32,549 bases of DNA from Ephemerocybe angulata (GCA_013368325.1 JAACJK010000244.1:1-32549); one strand, 5' to 3'; numbered from the stretch's first letter, positions 1-10,475 are shown. Notes: generated by a model from the sequence alone, not told the origin. Made by a program: numbers and translations.

Positions 1-497
1 TGTTTGATACCTTGCGGCCATTTTTCGAGAACATGTAGGCTTTACAGCATCAGTTCCCAAGTTCTTTTCTACCTTGTTGAACTGAGGCTTATGGTCATGG
101 CACAATGAGTCAATGAGACCTACGGTCACCTACCTGATGGCTCCATCAGAAGACGAAGGTCATAGACCTTGGGGAGCACACCGGTACAAGTGATTGGTAG
201 GCTGACAGCCCATCCCAGCAGAGCTAGACCAACACCATAGTCCGGTATTATAGCCCTGGTATCACAGCACACAGCACCCTCTTTACCTTTACGATGTGGT
301 GCTTCAACAAATCCGACGGATTCATCATCAAAGCCCGGATTCACTGGACTTAGGCTCGTTCTCGGGCGGCTAAAGAAGGCTTTGGTACACATGGACCCCT
401 GAGTGCTCTCCCCCATTGCTACTAGTCCTAGGTCAACCCTCACTCCCGAAATAGCATCGGCCTCACCATGCGGCTGTATGCAGTTCAGCCCCTATCC
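1..497. other. Intergenic, no gene recognised
   Basis: Only short accidental reading frames occur here on both strands. None has a recognisable domain, splice pattern or promoter. Nothing supportable was seen. Confidence 0.5.
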
Positions 498-692
498 AGA
501 TTTGCGCGCTTGATGCGAATTTGCGCGCTCGATTTGCGCGCGCCTCATTTTTTTGCGCGGACTCACCAAATCTTTGCGCGCAGACTCAGAATTTGCGCGG
601 TAGATGTGCGCAGCACCAAAGCACACTTTTCACCTCAAATATGCGCGTGAATCTCATATTTATGCGCGCGAAGCCAAATATTTGCGCGCTGA
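498..692. repeat. Cluster of TTTGCGCGC-like short motifs
   Basis: About ten near-copies of (A/T)TTGCGCGC lie within 195 bp, for example at 500-509, 519-528, 532-541, 552-559, 573-581, 591-600, 604-612, 638-650, 659-672 and 678-690. Most are on the same strand and spaced roughly 10-35 bp apart. The first copies are nearly exact and the later ones drift (ATGCGCG, TGTGCGC). The spacing is irregular, so this is not a simple satellite. It could be an array of protein-binding sites or a decayed minisatellite. The motif does not recur at this density elsewhere in the window. Confidence 0.7.
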
Positions 693-1754
693 TTAATGGT
701 GCAAACGGCCCGCATACCATGCTGTTGACCCGCCGCATACTTAGTTCCGTTGAACGCTGCTCTTGCGTGGTTGCGCCGTGCACTTATGCAGTCGGACCGG
801 CATGCGAGTGCGTAGCGAGATACGGGGCACACTTTCGTCAAGCGCAGTGCGAGTCTGCTGCACCATGTACACCATGTACTCCATGCACCACGCATTGCCT
901 GGAGGCTGGGAGCGCCGCTGAGCAGTGAGTACTGCTATAATGAACGATGTATCAGGAGCACCTTACGCCGATTCACTCACATGCCTAGGTAGTACACCTT
1001 GAGGCATGCCCACATTGGGTGATAGGACAGGCATATATATCCGGAATAGTGTTCATCCACGGCCCGAGCGCGCTGGATCTACCAACGACTCGTCTCGCCG
1101 TACTCCCCACGTTCACTTGTCCCTACAGAAATCCCTGCAGGTTATAGGGTAAACTCCAATGTACCAACTATATATATTCTAATAATACTTTAATAGGCCC
1201 GTTCTGCTGTTATCTTACCTAGAGAACACAAAAGAATAAGCGCCCAAACGAGCACCTAGACACTGTTCCTACTGAACACAGTTGGAACTTGATGGGCCTA
1301 AAGACGTGTCGGGGATAGGAGCCCAATTAATAAAGGGAACTGCTAAGGGAATGTTCCATTAACGCCTGAGGACGTTCAACGATCCAAAGGCAGTAACGGG
1401 AGCACAGCCCGTACCTACTCTCGTTCTGCCTTAACAGCTGGCACCCTTCCTACGTCACCCAAACCCAGCGATGACTCAACTGGCCATCGTTGAAAGAATG
1501 CGGAAATCGGTGGGAGGCCGCGTTCACCGCATCATTCCCATATTCGGCGAACATAGTATCGTGAGGTGCATGATCTGTCAAAGAGGCGCCCGTGATGGGA
1601 TGGGATAGATTCCTTTGCGGAACCATTTGCTTTGTTATCTATTATCCAGACCGTCGGCCATCCTATGCATCATCTAAATAAATTGAAACATAGCAACGGC
1701 GGGTCACCGGTCATGGCCCACCCTCCTTGTGTCGCGCGTGGGAATTCCAGGCCC
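693..1754. other. Intergenic, no gene recognised
   Basis: No convincing coding frame was found. A small 9-bp-like repetition (caccatgta caccatgta ctccatgca) occurs near 861-890. The rest looks like ordinary intergenic sequence upstream of the MYND gene. Confidence 0.45.
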
Positions 1755-1761
1755 TATATAA
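1755..1761 (+). promoter_or_regulatory. TATA box candidate for the MYND gene
   Basis: TATATAA lies about 45 bp before the first in-frame ATG (1804). The upstream in-frame stop overlaps this element, so the reading frame can only begin after it. The distance fits a TATA-driven start with a short leader. Confidence 0.4.
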
Positions 1762-1803
1762 CGAGGCCAGCTTCAGACAACGGAATATCGGGCCCATCTT
1801 CCG

Positions 1804-3030
1804 ATGCGAGAGTCTCTCTCTCGCATCCTTGGACTCTATCTGACCGGCCCTCCACATCTCAACACCACCCTTATCACGCGAATCCTCTGTGTCAGCAAAA
1901 CGGCTCGAGAGACTATTCTCACGTCTCTTGTCTCACATGCAGTGGGAGGGACGGAAAGTCCGTTCGCAGAAAATCGCGAGAACCTCTGCGCAACGGCCAG
2001 CATATTGGAAACCTATTCGGCACTTAGTGTTGTGGTGATACAGGATTCACGTTCCTTTGCGATGTTCTACCGCCACCAGCTATTTAACAAACTGTTCGAA
2101 GCCTTCTTTGTTATGGCTAAACGGTTTGCTACATGGCATAGCCTTCATCCTGCGCAGCACTTGCCTTGGGGTACAATATCAAGCGCTTTCTTCGAGCTTT
2201 TCCAAGCAATAATCGACACGCCTCACGCCCCAAAGCTCGTTCTCGGCGCAATAAAGCATAACGCCATTCCGTGTGCCCTGATCTGCATGGCCCAATCCGA
2301 CTTGCTCGCTCCAGGTGATAATTTACTCGCGTGCTTGAACCAGTGCTCCCACTACCTGCGGGTATAACTAACCGACACAAATATGTATAATTCCGGGCCC
2401 GGTGAGCTCGAGGAGATCCTTCAACATCTCGCGTGCTGCGCCGTATTACTTCAAATCCGCTCTGGAGTCCGATCTGGGATAAGATTTTGAATGTCCTGAA
2501 GCAGCGCCAGAATTGCGAGTTTAATAGGCGACCGAGCATCTGCAGCAACCTACTAGTGAGTGCGATTCTTCAATTCACTTTTATCTGTATTAAACCGATA
2601 ATATTCAATCCAGCATTGTAACAAGGAACGTTCCTCTTCACCCGATTCAGCTTTGATGCAATGCTCCAAATGCCTAAGTGTTGCTTATTGCTCCCCTGAG
2701 TGCCAACGAGAGGACTGGATTAGCCTCCACAGGGAAGAATGTGAGAAGCTGTCTCAAGATAAGACGAGTCCCCGGTTGATCACCTCCACGACCAACGAAA
2801 TGAGGTGCAATCAGCTTGTGTACTTGGAACATTGCATGAGTGGCGACTCGTTTGAGAGTTTGCGGCCTGCCGGATTGGACGTCGATCAAGCAAATCTAAT
2901 AGCTCACGACTTTCATAAGGATGACCCAAACACGACCCACCGCGGGGAGTCGGCTCCCTTATTCGAAGATCAGTGGGTAGACGAGCTTCGTAATCCGAAC
3001 TCGGCGTGGAAGGAGCGCATAGAACGGTAG
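1804..3030 (+). CDS. MYND-type zinc-finger protein gene, probably frame-damaged
   Basis: Three exon-like blocks are visible. 1804-2361 (from ATG 1804) is a helical region lacking a known domain. About 2407-2555 is the middle block. 2614-3030 carries the zinc finger. The second intron is convincing: gtgagt at 2556 to ccag at 2613, 58 bp, joining two blocks in phase 0. The first (2362-2406, 45 bp, gtataa donor) is weaker. The finger shows a Cys pair before and after the splice (CSNLLHC), then CSKC-x5-C-x3-C-x8-H-x3-C, which is the MYND pattern. MYND domains usually bind proline-rich partner peptides. The middle block needs a one-base shift between about 2455 and 2485: a hydrophobic helix is in one frame and the part joined to the finger is in another. 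A further frame with protein-like character continues after the stop at 3028-3030. This is either a recent pseudogene or a gene with sequence errors. The domain call is firm; the gene model is not. Confidence 0.5.
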
Positions 3031-3730
3031 TTGCAGATATGACGAGCGATCCAGGAGGAGCTATTATGCTGGTGGGGACGTTCCCGCACAGCTACAGCTG
3101 GTCGTATACCTGGGTGGCGTGCTAACGCCCACAGCGGACACGGGTAGTTCAGGTCTCTACAAGTGTTTACGTACTCAGGCCAATCCCCGCTGATCTCAAA
3201 TTCGAGTGGAATGTATCCTGACCTGATATTTATTCGTGACTTGGCTTAGGAAGAGTTTGGCTTAGATGAATGGAAAAAAGCAGCGTGCGGGCGACCGTTT
3301 CTGGTCTGTAGGCCGTGGCGGATGAAGCATAGACTTGAATTCTTCTTCTATTGACAGACCCCGGTATATCACATCTGTAACAGGATGTGAACGGTGCGGG
3401 CACGAATGAATTTCAAAGTCTGAGACGACACTGAGGCATATATGGACAATCTCCAAATGGCATATGATACATGAATGCAAGAGGGTGAAGCGATACAAAT
3501 ATTGAGCGACGACTATCTTACAGTTGTATACCCGAGTCTTGAGATGCACAACGATGATGCTGATTTCACACGAATGGAATATCTAATCGACTGTACCCAA
3601 TGTTGGAAACCGAAGCGTCAGTCAAGATGAATCGTGAAACTATGTGCACATAGATGATAGATGTAAGGCGGACTCGGCCACGGAGAAGCTGAAAAAGTAA
3701 AAAGAGACTTGATAACTAGGGTGCCTCTGC
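3031..3730. other. Intergenic after the MYND gene
   Basis: At 3044-3123 one frame reads on for about 25 residues, ending in an aromatic-rich stretch (SYSWSYTWV). This may be the displaced C-terminus of the MYND protein. Beyond that nothing recognisable was seen up to the start of the inverted duplication. Confidence 0.35.
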
Positions 3731-3735
3731 TAACC

Positions 3736-5013
3736 TGAACCTCACCTGGGACTTCGTGACCAATCCCTACGCAATCTCCCTCTCAAGGCATTTTAGTAGC
3801 GTTTGATCTATGAGGGAGGAGCAGTCGACAAGCCAAGACGCCTTAGGTGTATGATCGTTCCCTCTCTGCCTCATACGGTGTACACAGGGGGCGAAGAAGC
3901 TGAATAGCGTCCGAAGTACAGGCAGATAGTGCCACAATATCAAGCTCTACCACAGTCCAGAAGGTATGGTGTCCGCGAGGGAAGACCACTTCTGTATCGC
4001 GACCAGCGTGAGATGCGTGACGCAGGGAGGAATTGTGAAGGTTGGAGTGTCGAGGAAGCACCGTTCGAGAGTGAGTCTACGCGGGGCAAAAAACTCGAGA
4101 AGATATGCAACATCCTTGCATTGCAGCCCTTGACTACGAGGTGGTTGAGTACGACGTGGAAATCGAGGCCGCCTGAGAGAGGAAGGGTTGCCGGGTTTGG
4201 AGTTCACCGGATGGTCCAGCTCGAACCTATTGAATACGACGGTTTCGAGAGACTTGAGGGATGCCAGGACGCGGAAGAAAACGTGGAGGTTCGACTCTGA
4301 GAAGTATTGCGACTGGTATGTGAGGTGGAGACTGTGATGGAGGTTATGGTAGGATGTAGCAGCGAGGATAGGTGAAGGTGTTCGTCCGTCGGCTCCAATA
4401 GAGCCATTAGGCCCCTTCCATCGATATTCATCCACCGGAGCTTCGGATTGACGTGTGCGGTGGTGAAAGTCTCTTCTGGGCCTGTGTCGATGAGTCGAAT
4501 GCGGGAGAGTGCAAGATGGTATCATCCAAATAGGAGTCGAATACCAAGTCACGCAGGTTGGGAAACCGTCCAGACTGCAGGATCGCTCGCGCATCAGGCA
4601 GTGATGAGGACCGTCTCGTATGTATAACAAGTGTCAATATCCTCGAAGAGGCCGTATAAAGGGTACTGAGGAATAAACGGATTGCGTTTTGTTCATTATC
4701 TTCAGCCACGAGTGACATTGGCGCCCGTCCTGAGGGACGAGGAATCGAGAGAGGTTGGGCGCGCGATCTTCTTAGGTAGTTGTTGATGAATGATATAGCT
4801 GAGCTGTAGGAGGAGGGTGGTATGTCGTGGAAGACTCGGAGGTTCGTCCAGACCGACGGGGTTTCTTGAATGACACGGTTCCACTCCCTACACACACGAC
4901 AAAGAGTACCGCGCGGCATGGGTCAGTGATAGCAATAGATGATGGTCGATCAGTCCATTCGACGAGTAGGGAGGTTTGAACACATTTTGAAGCAGCTCGA
5001 AGCTGAGCTTCAT
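3736..5013 (-). pseudogene. F-box protein pseudogene (left copy)
   Basis: The first ATG (5013, minus strand) starts a frame matching the F-box gene in the right arm. The F-box helix region is recognisable (LCRVCREWN, then TP.VWTNLRVF), followed by a C-terminal segment of repeating leucine-rich strands. F-box proteins normally recruit substrates to an SCF ubiquitin ligase through Skp1. Compared with the right copy, this one has single-base losses near 4985 and 4920 and further frame changes near 4475 and 4330. Its coding potential is therefore spread over three frames (blocks 4428-4919, 4204-4431 and 3947-4630). It lacks the ~140 bp segment present in the right copy. No full product can be made from it. 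Confidence 0.75.
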
Positions 5014-6547
5014 GATGGGAGCACGGCGCAGCCCGCGCGAGGACGAGCTGGACGCCGAGCCGAACTTGAATGGCCCCCTAACGTCTCGCTACAAATGCCA
5101 TCAGATATTCGGCCCTGTGGATGTGTTGTTCTACGTACCTGGGAGAACATTTCTGGCTGGTACTGAGCAGAGGTGACGAATGTACGAAGGGCAAGAGAAT
5201 GTGAACAGGGACGTTCGCTGCTTCGAGACGAAGTCCTTGTGTCGCTTCCTCATATCTCCCATCCTCCCAGCGTGTCCGCGAGCTCATAGCAAATACAGCA
5301 CTGGCCTCAGCCTGAATTTGCAAAGTAACGAGATGAGAGACAGGAGCAGGTCTATGGCCCTCGAAATTTGCCCATTTTGGGACGTGGACCTCTCGTGATC
5401 AATCCAAGTACGGCCTCAACGTGCTTGGTACCTTTCCGAGAGCTCGATCATAAGCTTAGTCCCTCTCCGGCTCGGGAACGTGTTATCTTCTACTGGGATC
5501 CTTGTGTCATATGTCGATGGAACGTAGCCTTCTGGAGTCGGGGTCATAGAAGTAAGCTGTTACTGATTATGCCCTTCGAAGGTAGCCTACGGGTACACCG
5601 GTGTCTGTGAATGCTCTTGAGATCAAGGTAAGCTTTCTCTCAACACTGCACTCACCCTCATGACGACAGCATTTCTATATAATGCTGCGTGATATTACAC
5701 TTGCAGCTTCATTTCAGTCGGACAGTCCTCATGCCAAAGACAACCCTGGATGTGACTTCCCTAAACTTCAGGATCTATCGGCCATAGATCGAGTTGATCA
5801 AGTCTTATAAAGTCACCTTCTCGGACGGAGTTTGGCTCAAGTACTTATCGTGTGCTTTGATATCAGATAGTGCTAGCGCCCACGCCCAAAAAGGAGTAGC
5901 CAGGCGGTACTCACTTGCGATATGCGAGAACGCAAGCCCGCTACACACCGTAGTGGGTATCTTCAGAGACATAGAATATACAAATGTTACGATGAGAACT
6001 ACATACACAGAACGCTGTTATTGTACCGGCTGAGTGAGAGCTGCACATAACCCCACTTTGCGCAGCTGGGACAGCAATGGCAAGTCATGTTGAGCCTGAT
6101 AATGATTGATCACGCACTGAACAATGGACGGAGAATGGGACTGGGTGGTATCACTGAATCACGGCGGCTCCGTAGACATTAGAGTGACATAGTGAAGCGA
6201 TGTTTCTAATCGAATAGGCGTATACTCTATTAGCTATAGCCTATAGGATCTCCAAGGCTCCATGGAATAGGGGATAACAGTCCACTAACAGGATGAGGTC
6301 CTTGTACGAGTTAAGAGGGGAAAATACTAGCGTCCGCGTAATGGGAACCGTATCGAAGATTAAGCATTCGATGCACATGTACATGGATACAGTTTAGTCT
6401 ACAACATCCCACAACTCTAGTTAAATGATTCACTATACACGGTGAACCTCAAACTAGCGGCATAGTCCACATGGGCGAGACGTTATAGTGGTATGGCACA
6501 GGGATTTATATGGATAAGGATACATGCGTCCGAATGGTCATTGAAAT
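5014..6547. other. Intergenic part of left arm, with one ORF kept in both arms
   Basis: An open frame of about 81 codons at 5078-5323 (minus strand), just upstream of the F-box pseudogene, is also open in the right arm (19515-19760, plus) with few amino-acid changes. It could be a lost upstream exon or leader sequence; no domain is recognised. The opposite strand also stays partly open over 5180-5398, so conservation of the frame alone does not prove coding. About 6105-6350 has no counterpart in the other arm. Nothing else is supportable. Confidence 0.35.
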
Positions 6548-7502
6548 TCATCGATACTCCCATTTCATCTTTTCGTACGTTCTTTCTACCCTACCCTTCC
6601 CAGCATATGGCTTTGACCTATTCTTGTGGGAATCGAGCCTGAATTGCTCGCGCGCCAGCCATTGTCGCTCCTCAAGTCTTTCTATGAGCCTGGCCCAGTC
6701 CTTTCCCTAGAATAGAGAAAGTGTGAACGACAGTCACACCTGTAACTCAGAGGAAGCGACTTACCCTATCGAGATATACATGGCCTTGCCCGTTTAGCTT
6801 CCTGAGTCCGTGCAGGCCAGGAATCCGGCTCAGTGGGCCGCATGTTCGAGCCCATTTTGCCTCCCTTATTTGGTGGCCCGCAGAGGCCAAATGGGCTTCA
6901 AACCACTTGCCTGAGGGACCGGGAGCGGGCCCCATGTTATCCGGCGGATGCACCGGGTGTTCGCAGGCGAGGCACCACGCAACATTAAAGTGGCAGTCCT
7001 CGAGGGACGCGTAGCACGGCGTCCTCTCGAGGTACAATTTCCGGGAGATATTCCCACCACTTTCCAAGAGCAGCGATCGTGGAGAATTCGGCTGGTACGT
7101 CTTGTGGAAGTAGATGGGAACTTGGAATACCGCATCTGACACCGGATAGGTGTTGGTGGATTCCTGGACGAGTGTAGTACCCCAAGGGAGCGTGTTCATG
7201 TCGGCAGCCATAGCAGCGGAGAAGGAGTGAATCAGATTATCCATGTCCGCATCGTCTGCAGTGGAACTCTTGGCTACTGCAACTCGCGACAGCGATTGTG
7301 CCAGTTGCTCAATCTCGCGCTCACTGTGTCGCGCTGGGAGATCCATTGCGCCAGCCGGTATGATAGAAGCAGGTGCCTGGGTCACAGTATCCACGATGAT
7401 ATCGTTTGGTAGGGTTTGGGACGATGTCGCCTCGGAGAGCACCTGTGCCACTCCTACCCGACCACGACGCGCAGCTCGATTAGAGGTCCTGATAGCAGGC
7501 AT
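6548..7502 (-). CDS. Zinc-finger-like protein, left copy (298 aa, one intron)
   Basis: Exon 1 runs 7502-6765 (minus) from an ATG shared with the right copy. A 58 bp intron (gtaagt at 6764 to ctag at 6707) is followed by exon 2, 6706-6548, ending in TGA. The product is 298 aa. The N-terminal ~90 residues are low-complexity and diverged between copies. The middle is highly conserved and holds CLAC followed by 23 residues and H-x5-H (EAHLASAGH), a spacing resembling U1-type C2H2 fingers. The last 52 residues are basic, with many Arg, Lys and Trp. No signal peptide is visible. A nucleic-acid-binding or nuclear protein is inferred only. Two related short genes at 15.3-16.7 kb share the C-x2-C/H-x5-H layout preceded by an F-x-V-x-W/K-C strand. 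The frame and splice sites are intact, unlike the neighbouring F-box copy. I do not recognise a named family. Confidence 0.7.
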
Positions 7503-7773
7503 AGTTCGGTGTACAATAAGAGATGCTGACTGGAAGCGGGACAGAGGGATAGGTTGGGGATAGGGTATCAGATGTAATTCGGGCCTTGTGGTAGTTGAGA
7601 GGCAAGAAGAAGTTGAACCTACTGTCCCCTTTGTGGCCTCGCCTGACTAATCCGTGGATAGCCCCTTCCGGAAAATCGGGATCAGGAGGCGCCGTGCTTT
7701 GGCTGTAGATTAATCGATGCCAGCCCGCTTTGTTTCCCTCTTTTAGGGACTTTGAACTCTGACTTACATACCT

Positions 7774-7779
7774 TTTATA
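7774..7779 (-). promoter_or_regulatory. TATA box candidate upstream of left zinc-finger gene
   Basis: On the minus strand this reads CTATAAAAGG, about 270 bp before the ATG at 7502. The same spot in the right arm reads CTATAAGCGG, so the box is altered there. A GTATGTAAG donor-like sequence follows immediately in both arms, so a leader intron is possible. Confidence 0.3.
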
Positions 7780-7897
7780 GCTCTTCTGAGTGATAGTCAA
7801 TTCTACCACCTGCTTAAGACCTCACTCACCTGCTGGTGGGACGGTGAAAGCCGGCGCTCGAATAGACGCCCAACTTGGCCCAAGGGCTTTACGTTGA

Positions 7898-8977
7898 AAT
7901 ATCTTGATTGATACCAACTATACGGTACGTAAGGTTTCACCTTTTGAATTAATTATGCTGGATGCAGTTGCATCTGGTGATTTTCCTTGGTGAAGTGGAA
8001 ATATGTAAGACGGGGCTTGTTCATCTCTCGAGTCTCGACCAACAAACCAATGACCGGGCATATTAAGTTGTCACAAACATGCTGGGGATAAACAACTCCA
8101 TTCATTGCAGTTACTTGATGTCCAATGACCGTGCTTTGGCCTCTCTTGTGTCAAAGCGACAGTAGGTGTTCCCTCGTCGGCACGGCGAACGCCATGACTC
8201 ACAAACATACACCAGCCAGCAGCGACATTCGGTGCAGACCATCAGGTGGTTGTGCAGAGGCATATGGCATACAACTGCTACGATAGTCTACACGAGCTAA
8301 GCCTGATGTATCATGTACGTATCCTACAAGTCCACTGCGTTCTATTTTGGATATTGACTCAAGAGCGCCGCATTACGCCACGTTTCGGGACCTGGGACTT
8401 GGATATCTTGAACCTTGTCGCTGAGGAGTGAAACGCAGACGGAAGGCAAGACCACCTCAGTGCCACGGTGTGAATACGCAAGGTCTCGCAGTCCAGTTCT
8501 CAAGGATTTCCTCCAGATATATAAGGTGTTCCTCTCTCATGTCATTTACGGATAAGAGTGACAACCGCATGGAAAGATTGTGCGAATGATTGATTGTATC
8601 CATCCCAGGAACTTTGGGTATTGCGGCGGGGCGCTTGATTGAGCGAGGCACGCGGCACGCGCTGATGTGTCGCCGCTCTTCTTTGCCCCTAGGGAAAGGT
8701 TATAATAAGTTTTTTGCTCTGCAAGGCGTGTTCAGTAGAGCCGGTAAACCTTGCTCATCTACCAGAGCATTTTGTTGCGAAGGCTGGACCACCTGAATCA
8801 AACCTGAACTAACTATAGGTCGTGCCGACGGTGCCGCTCCCTCCATCAAGACCCGGAATGAAGAACGGCGCGCTTTTACTCATCGGCCCCGCCATTTGAG
8901 CGAGTTTCACTCACTTCGGTTGGATTAAACCATGGCCCAGGAGGACTCACGCGACCATAATACTCGCGAGTGCTGTG
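7898..8977. other. Intergenic, no gene recognised
   Basis: This is the start of the single-copy spacer between the inverted arms. Only short frames without domains are seen on either strand (for example 8457-8651 minus). Nothing is supportable. Confidence 0.45.
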
Positions 8978-8982
8978 TATAA
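8978..8982 (+). promoter_or_regulatory. TATA box candidate for the secreted-protein gene
   Basis: GTATAAGG lies about 70 bp before the ATG at 9053, giving a leader of roughly 40 nt. It is the only TATA-like element close to this gene. Confidence 0.4.
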
Positions 8983-9052
8983 GGAGACGAGAGGTGCTCC
9001 TAATATAAGCATCCGCCACATACCCAGCCCCTACCAGGATCACAATCTCCAT

Positions 9053-9490
9053 ATGCGCGTCCATTTTCTAGCTCTTCTGTCTACTTTCGTCTCCTTGGCG
9101 TCCTTATCGAGCGCTCACCATGAGGTACATGCGACGTTAGCATCTCTGCGGTACCTACTTACACATCTTTCCAGAATTCCGTTGACTCAAGAGAGTTCGT
9201 TGATGCACTCAGCACTGTCCAAACTCGAGACCTTGGGGACGTATCGACGAGAGAAATTATTGGAGAAATAAACGAACGCTTGGAACGAAGACGCACCGGA
9301 AAATGGTGTTGCACTGAGTGCGACAAGGAATTTGAGAACGATGACATGGTGCGCACACCCTTGAAGGAAGTCAAGTTTAAGCTGACAGGCTGTACACCGC
9401 AAGGCGCTTGGACATGAAAAGAAGGTTGGAGGAAAGCACACAGTATACCCGTTGAAGAAGAACAGGAATTATTGTCCGAGCCCCCACTGA
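9053..9490 (+). CDS. Small secreted Cys/His protein with zinc-finger-like motif (two introns)
   Basis: ATG 9053 opens a typical signal peptide: MR, a hydrophobic run of Leu/Val/Ser, then an SSA cleavage-like site at about residues 19-21. Exon 1 is 9053-9124. A 50 bp intron runs from 9125 (gtacat) to 9174 (ccag). Exon 2 is 9175-9348. A second intron begins at 9349 and ends at 9388 (40 bp) or 9403 (55 bp, with a CTGAC branch site at 9382-9386 well placed). Both acceptors keep the frame to the TGA at 9488-9490, giving 115 or 110 aa. Exon 2 holds an acidic/Arg stretch ending in RLERRR, a possible Kex2-type cleavage site, and then C-x2-C. With the 40 bp intron the next exon supplies H-x5-H, completing C-x2-C-x11-H-x5-H. 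The C-terminus is basic and ends near a single Cys. I infer a secreted effector-like or structural peptide. The function is unknown to me. Reading through the introns gives only truncated products. Confidence 0.55.
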
Positions 9491-10100
9491 ATCATTTACC
9501 CCAGTGATGAAGTTGGTTGAGCGTTACATTCGAAGATTACCCAAGTATTAGATCGGATCTATGTTTTTGAAGAAGTTGATCACCCCACGGTTCGTCGACA
9601 GAATCACGGCACTGCAGCCGGGTATTTTGTTGCCCCATAATAAGAACCATGGGTGGATATATCTTGAGTCCCTTTCTTTTGGACATCGAAAGCTCCCCTC
9701 CCGACATTTGAAACGTTCAACTCTGCTCGCCTGTCGCGTTGCTCACCATGCACGTCGCCCCCTTCTACAAACCTGTGGTACCCATGCACCTCGAGGCTCA
9801 CTTAACGCTTTTGCACTGCACTACTCGCAATTATTCTAGTTTCGTGTTCACATCATGTTAGACCTGGTAGTCCCCAGCCACACAGCCAAGCTCGACCTAC
9901 AGCAGTTCGGCCCTCCGTTCACCGCCAGTGACTCTGGGGGTGGAGTAAATCTGTGAAGGAATACAAGCTCTCGTAGTACAGTGCTCAGTTTCCTCCACAT
10001 ATATTAGTCATTCCATTCGCTAGAGCATCAACAGGGAAGGAAGGACGGGACGTCGCCATCGCGCTCCGCCGCGAAGCGCCGGGCGGACCTTGAAAACGAC
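9491..10100. other. Intergenic, no gene recognised
   Basis: This is probably the 3' flank of the secreted-protein gene, followed by unassigned sequence. Short frames at 9561-9839 have no domain or splice support. Confidence 0.4.
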
Positions 10101-10137
10101 CACGTGTCGGGTCCGTGCACGAACGCGTCAATATAAA
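10101..10137 (+). promoter_or_regulatory. Strong promoter-like block: CACGTG plus TATAAA
   Basis: A palindromic E-box CACGTG (10101-10106) lies 26 bp before TATAAA (10132-10137). A long C/T-rich tract (about 10148-10205) follows, then an ATG at 10224. TATA plus pyrimidine tract plus ATG is the usual layout of highly transcribed basidiomycete genes. Confidence 0.5.
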
Positions 10138-10223
10138 GTCGCGACGCGTTTCCTTCCCCGTTTCTTTCTTCCTTTCCCCCCACCCTCCTCCAGTTTCCTT
10201 CCCTTATCGTGCTGCCGCTAGCG

Positions 10224-10307
10224 ATGCTTTCGTCGTCGTTGAGCGCCCCCACCGCCGCCGCCGCTGTCGACAACGACGACGCGCTCATCGTCGTTGAGCA
10301 CGGTTGA
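10224..10307 (+). other. 27-codon ORF behind the strong promoter block
   Basis: The ORF is rich in Ala, Ser and Asp and ends at TGA 10305-10307, a few bases before a GTACGT splice-donor-like site (10315). An ATTATAG acceptor-like site follows near 10390. It may be the first exon of a decayed gene, or a small upstream ORF in a long leader of a downstream transcript. It is not recognised, and the opposite strand is also open here (10028-10288). Weak call. Confidence 0.25.
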
Positions 10308-10457
10308 ACTGGGCGGTACGTCGTTCAGCTCGACTTCGACTGTCAAAACACTGATATATGCGACCTTTTGGCACTTCCTTCTATTATAGATGCTCTATCT
10401 ACCGAAATCGCCCAAGGCGGGTTTCAATTTCTGTCCACCCGACCTTCGTATCCCTGC

Positions 10458-10475
10458 GCGCTAGAGACTTAGCGC
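10458..10475. promoter_or_regulatory. Dyad GCGCTA-N6-TAGCGC, copy 1
   Basis: A perfect 6-bp inverted repeat with a 6-bp spacer, inside repeat copy 1. The same dyad is kept in copy 2 although its spacer has changed, so the arms are conserved better than their surroundings. It may be a binding site for a dimeric regulator (inference). Confidence 0.35.

Larger units (their letters stand above)
3731..7897. repeat. Left arm of ~4.2 kb inverted duplication
   Basis: The reverse complement of this block matches 17033-21255 from end to end, in mirror-image order. Both arms carry an F-box gene, an intergenic stretch and a zinc-finger gene. Identity ranges by eye from about 75% to 99% in different patches. 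A central patch (about 6105-6350 here, 18555-18690 there) is not alignable. A 10-bp indel between TTGGGC repeats marks 7870-7890. The spacer between arms is about 9.1 kb and contains ARB1. Confidence 0.9.

Noticed and set aside
126..443. 105-codon minus-strand frame at the left end
   Set aside because: It shows no domain, no splice or promoter support, and a composition like the surrounding noncoding sequence.
10028..10288. Minus-strand 86-codon frame at the promoter block
   Set aside because: The plus strand has the TATA box and pyrimidine tract. The minus frame reads the reverse complement of the C/T tract as Gly/Glu-rich sequence.
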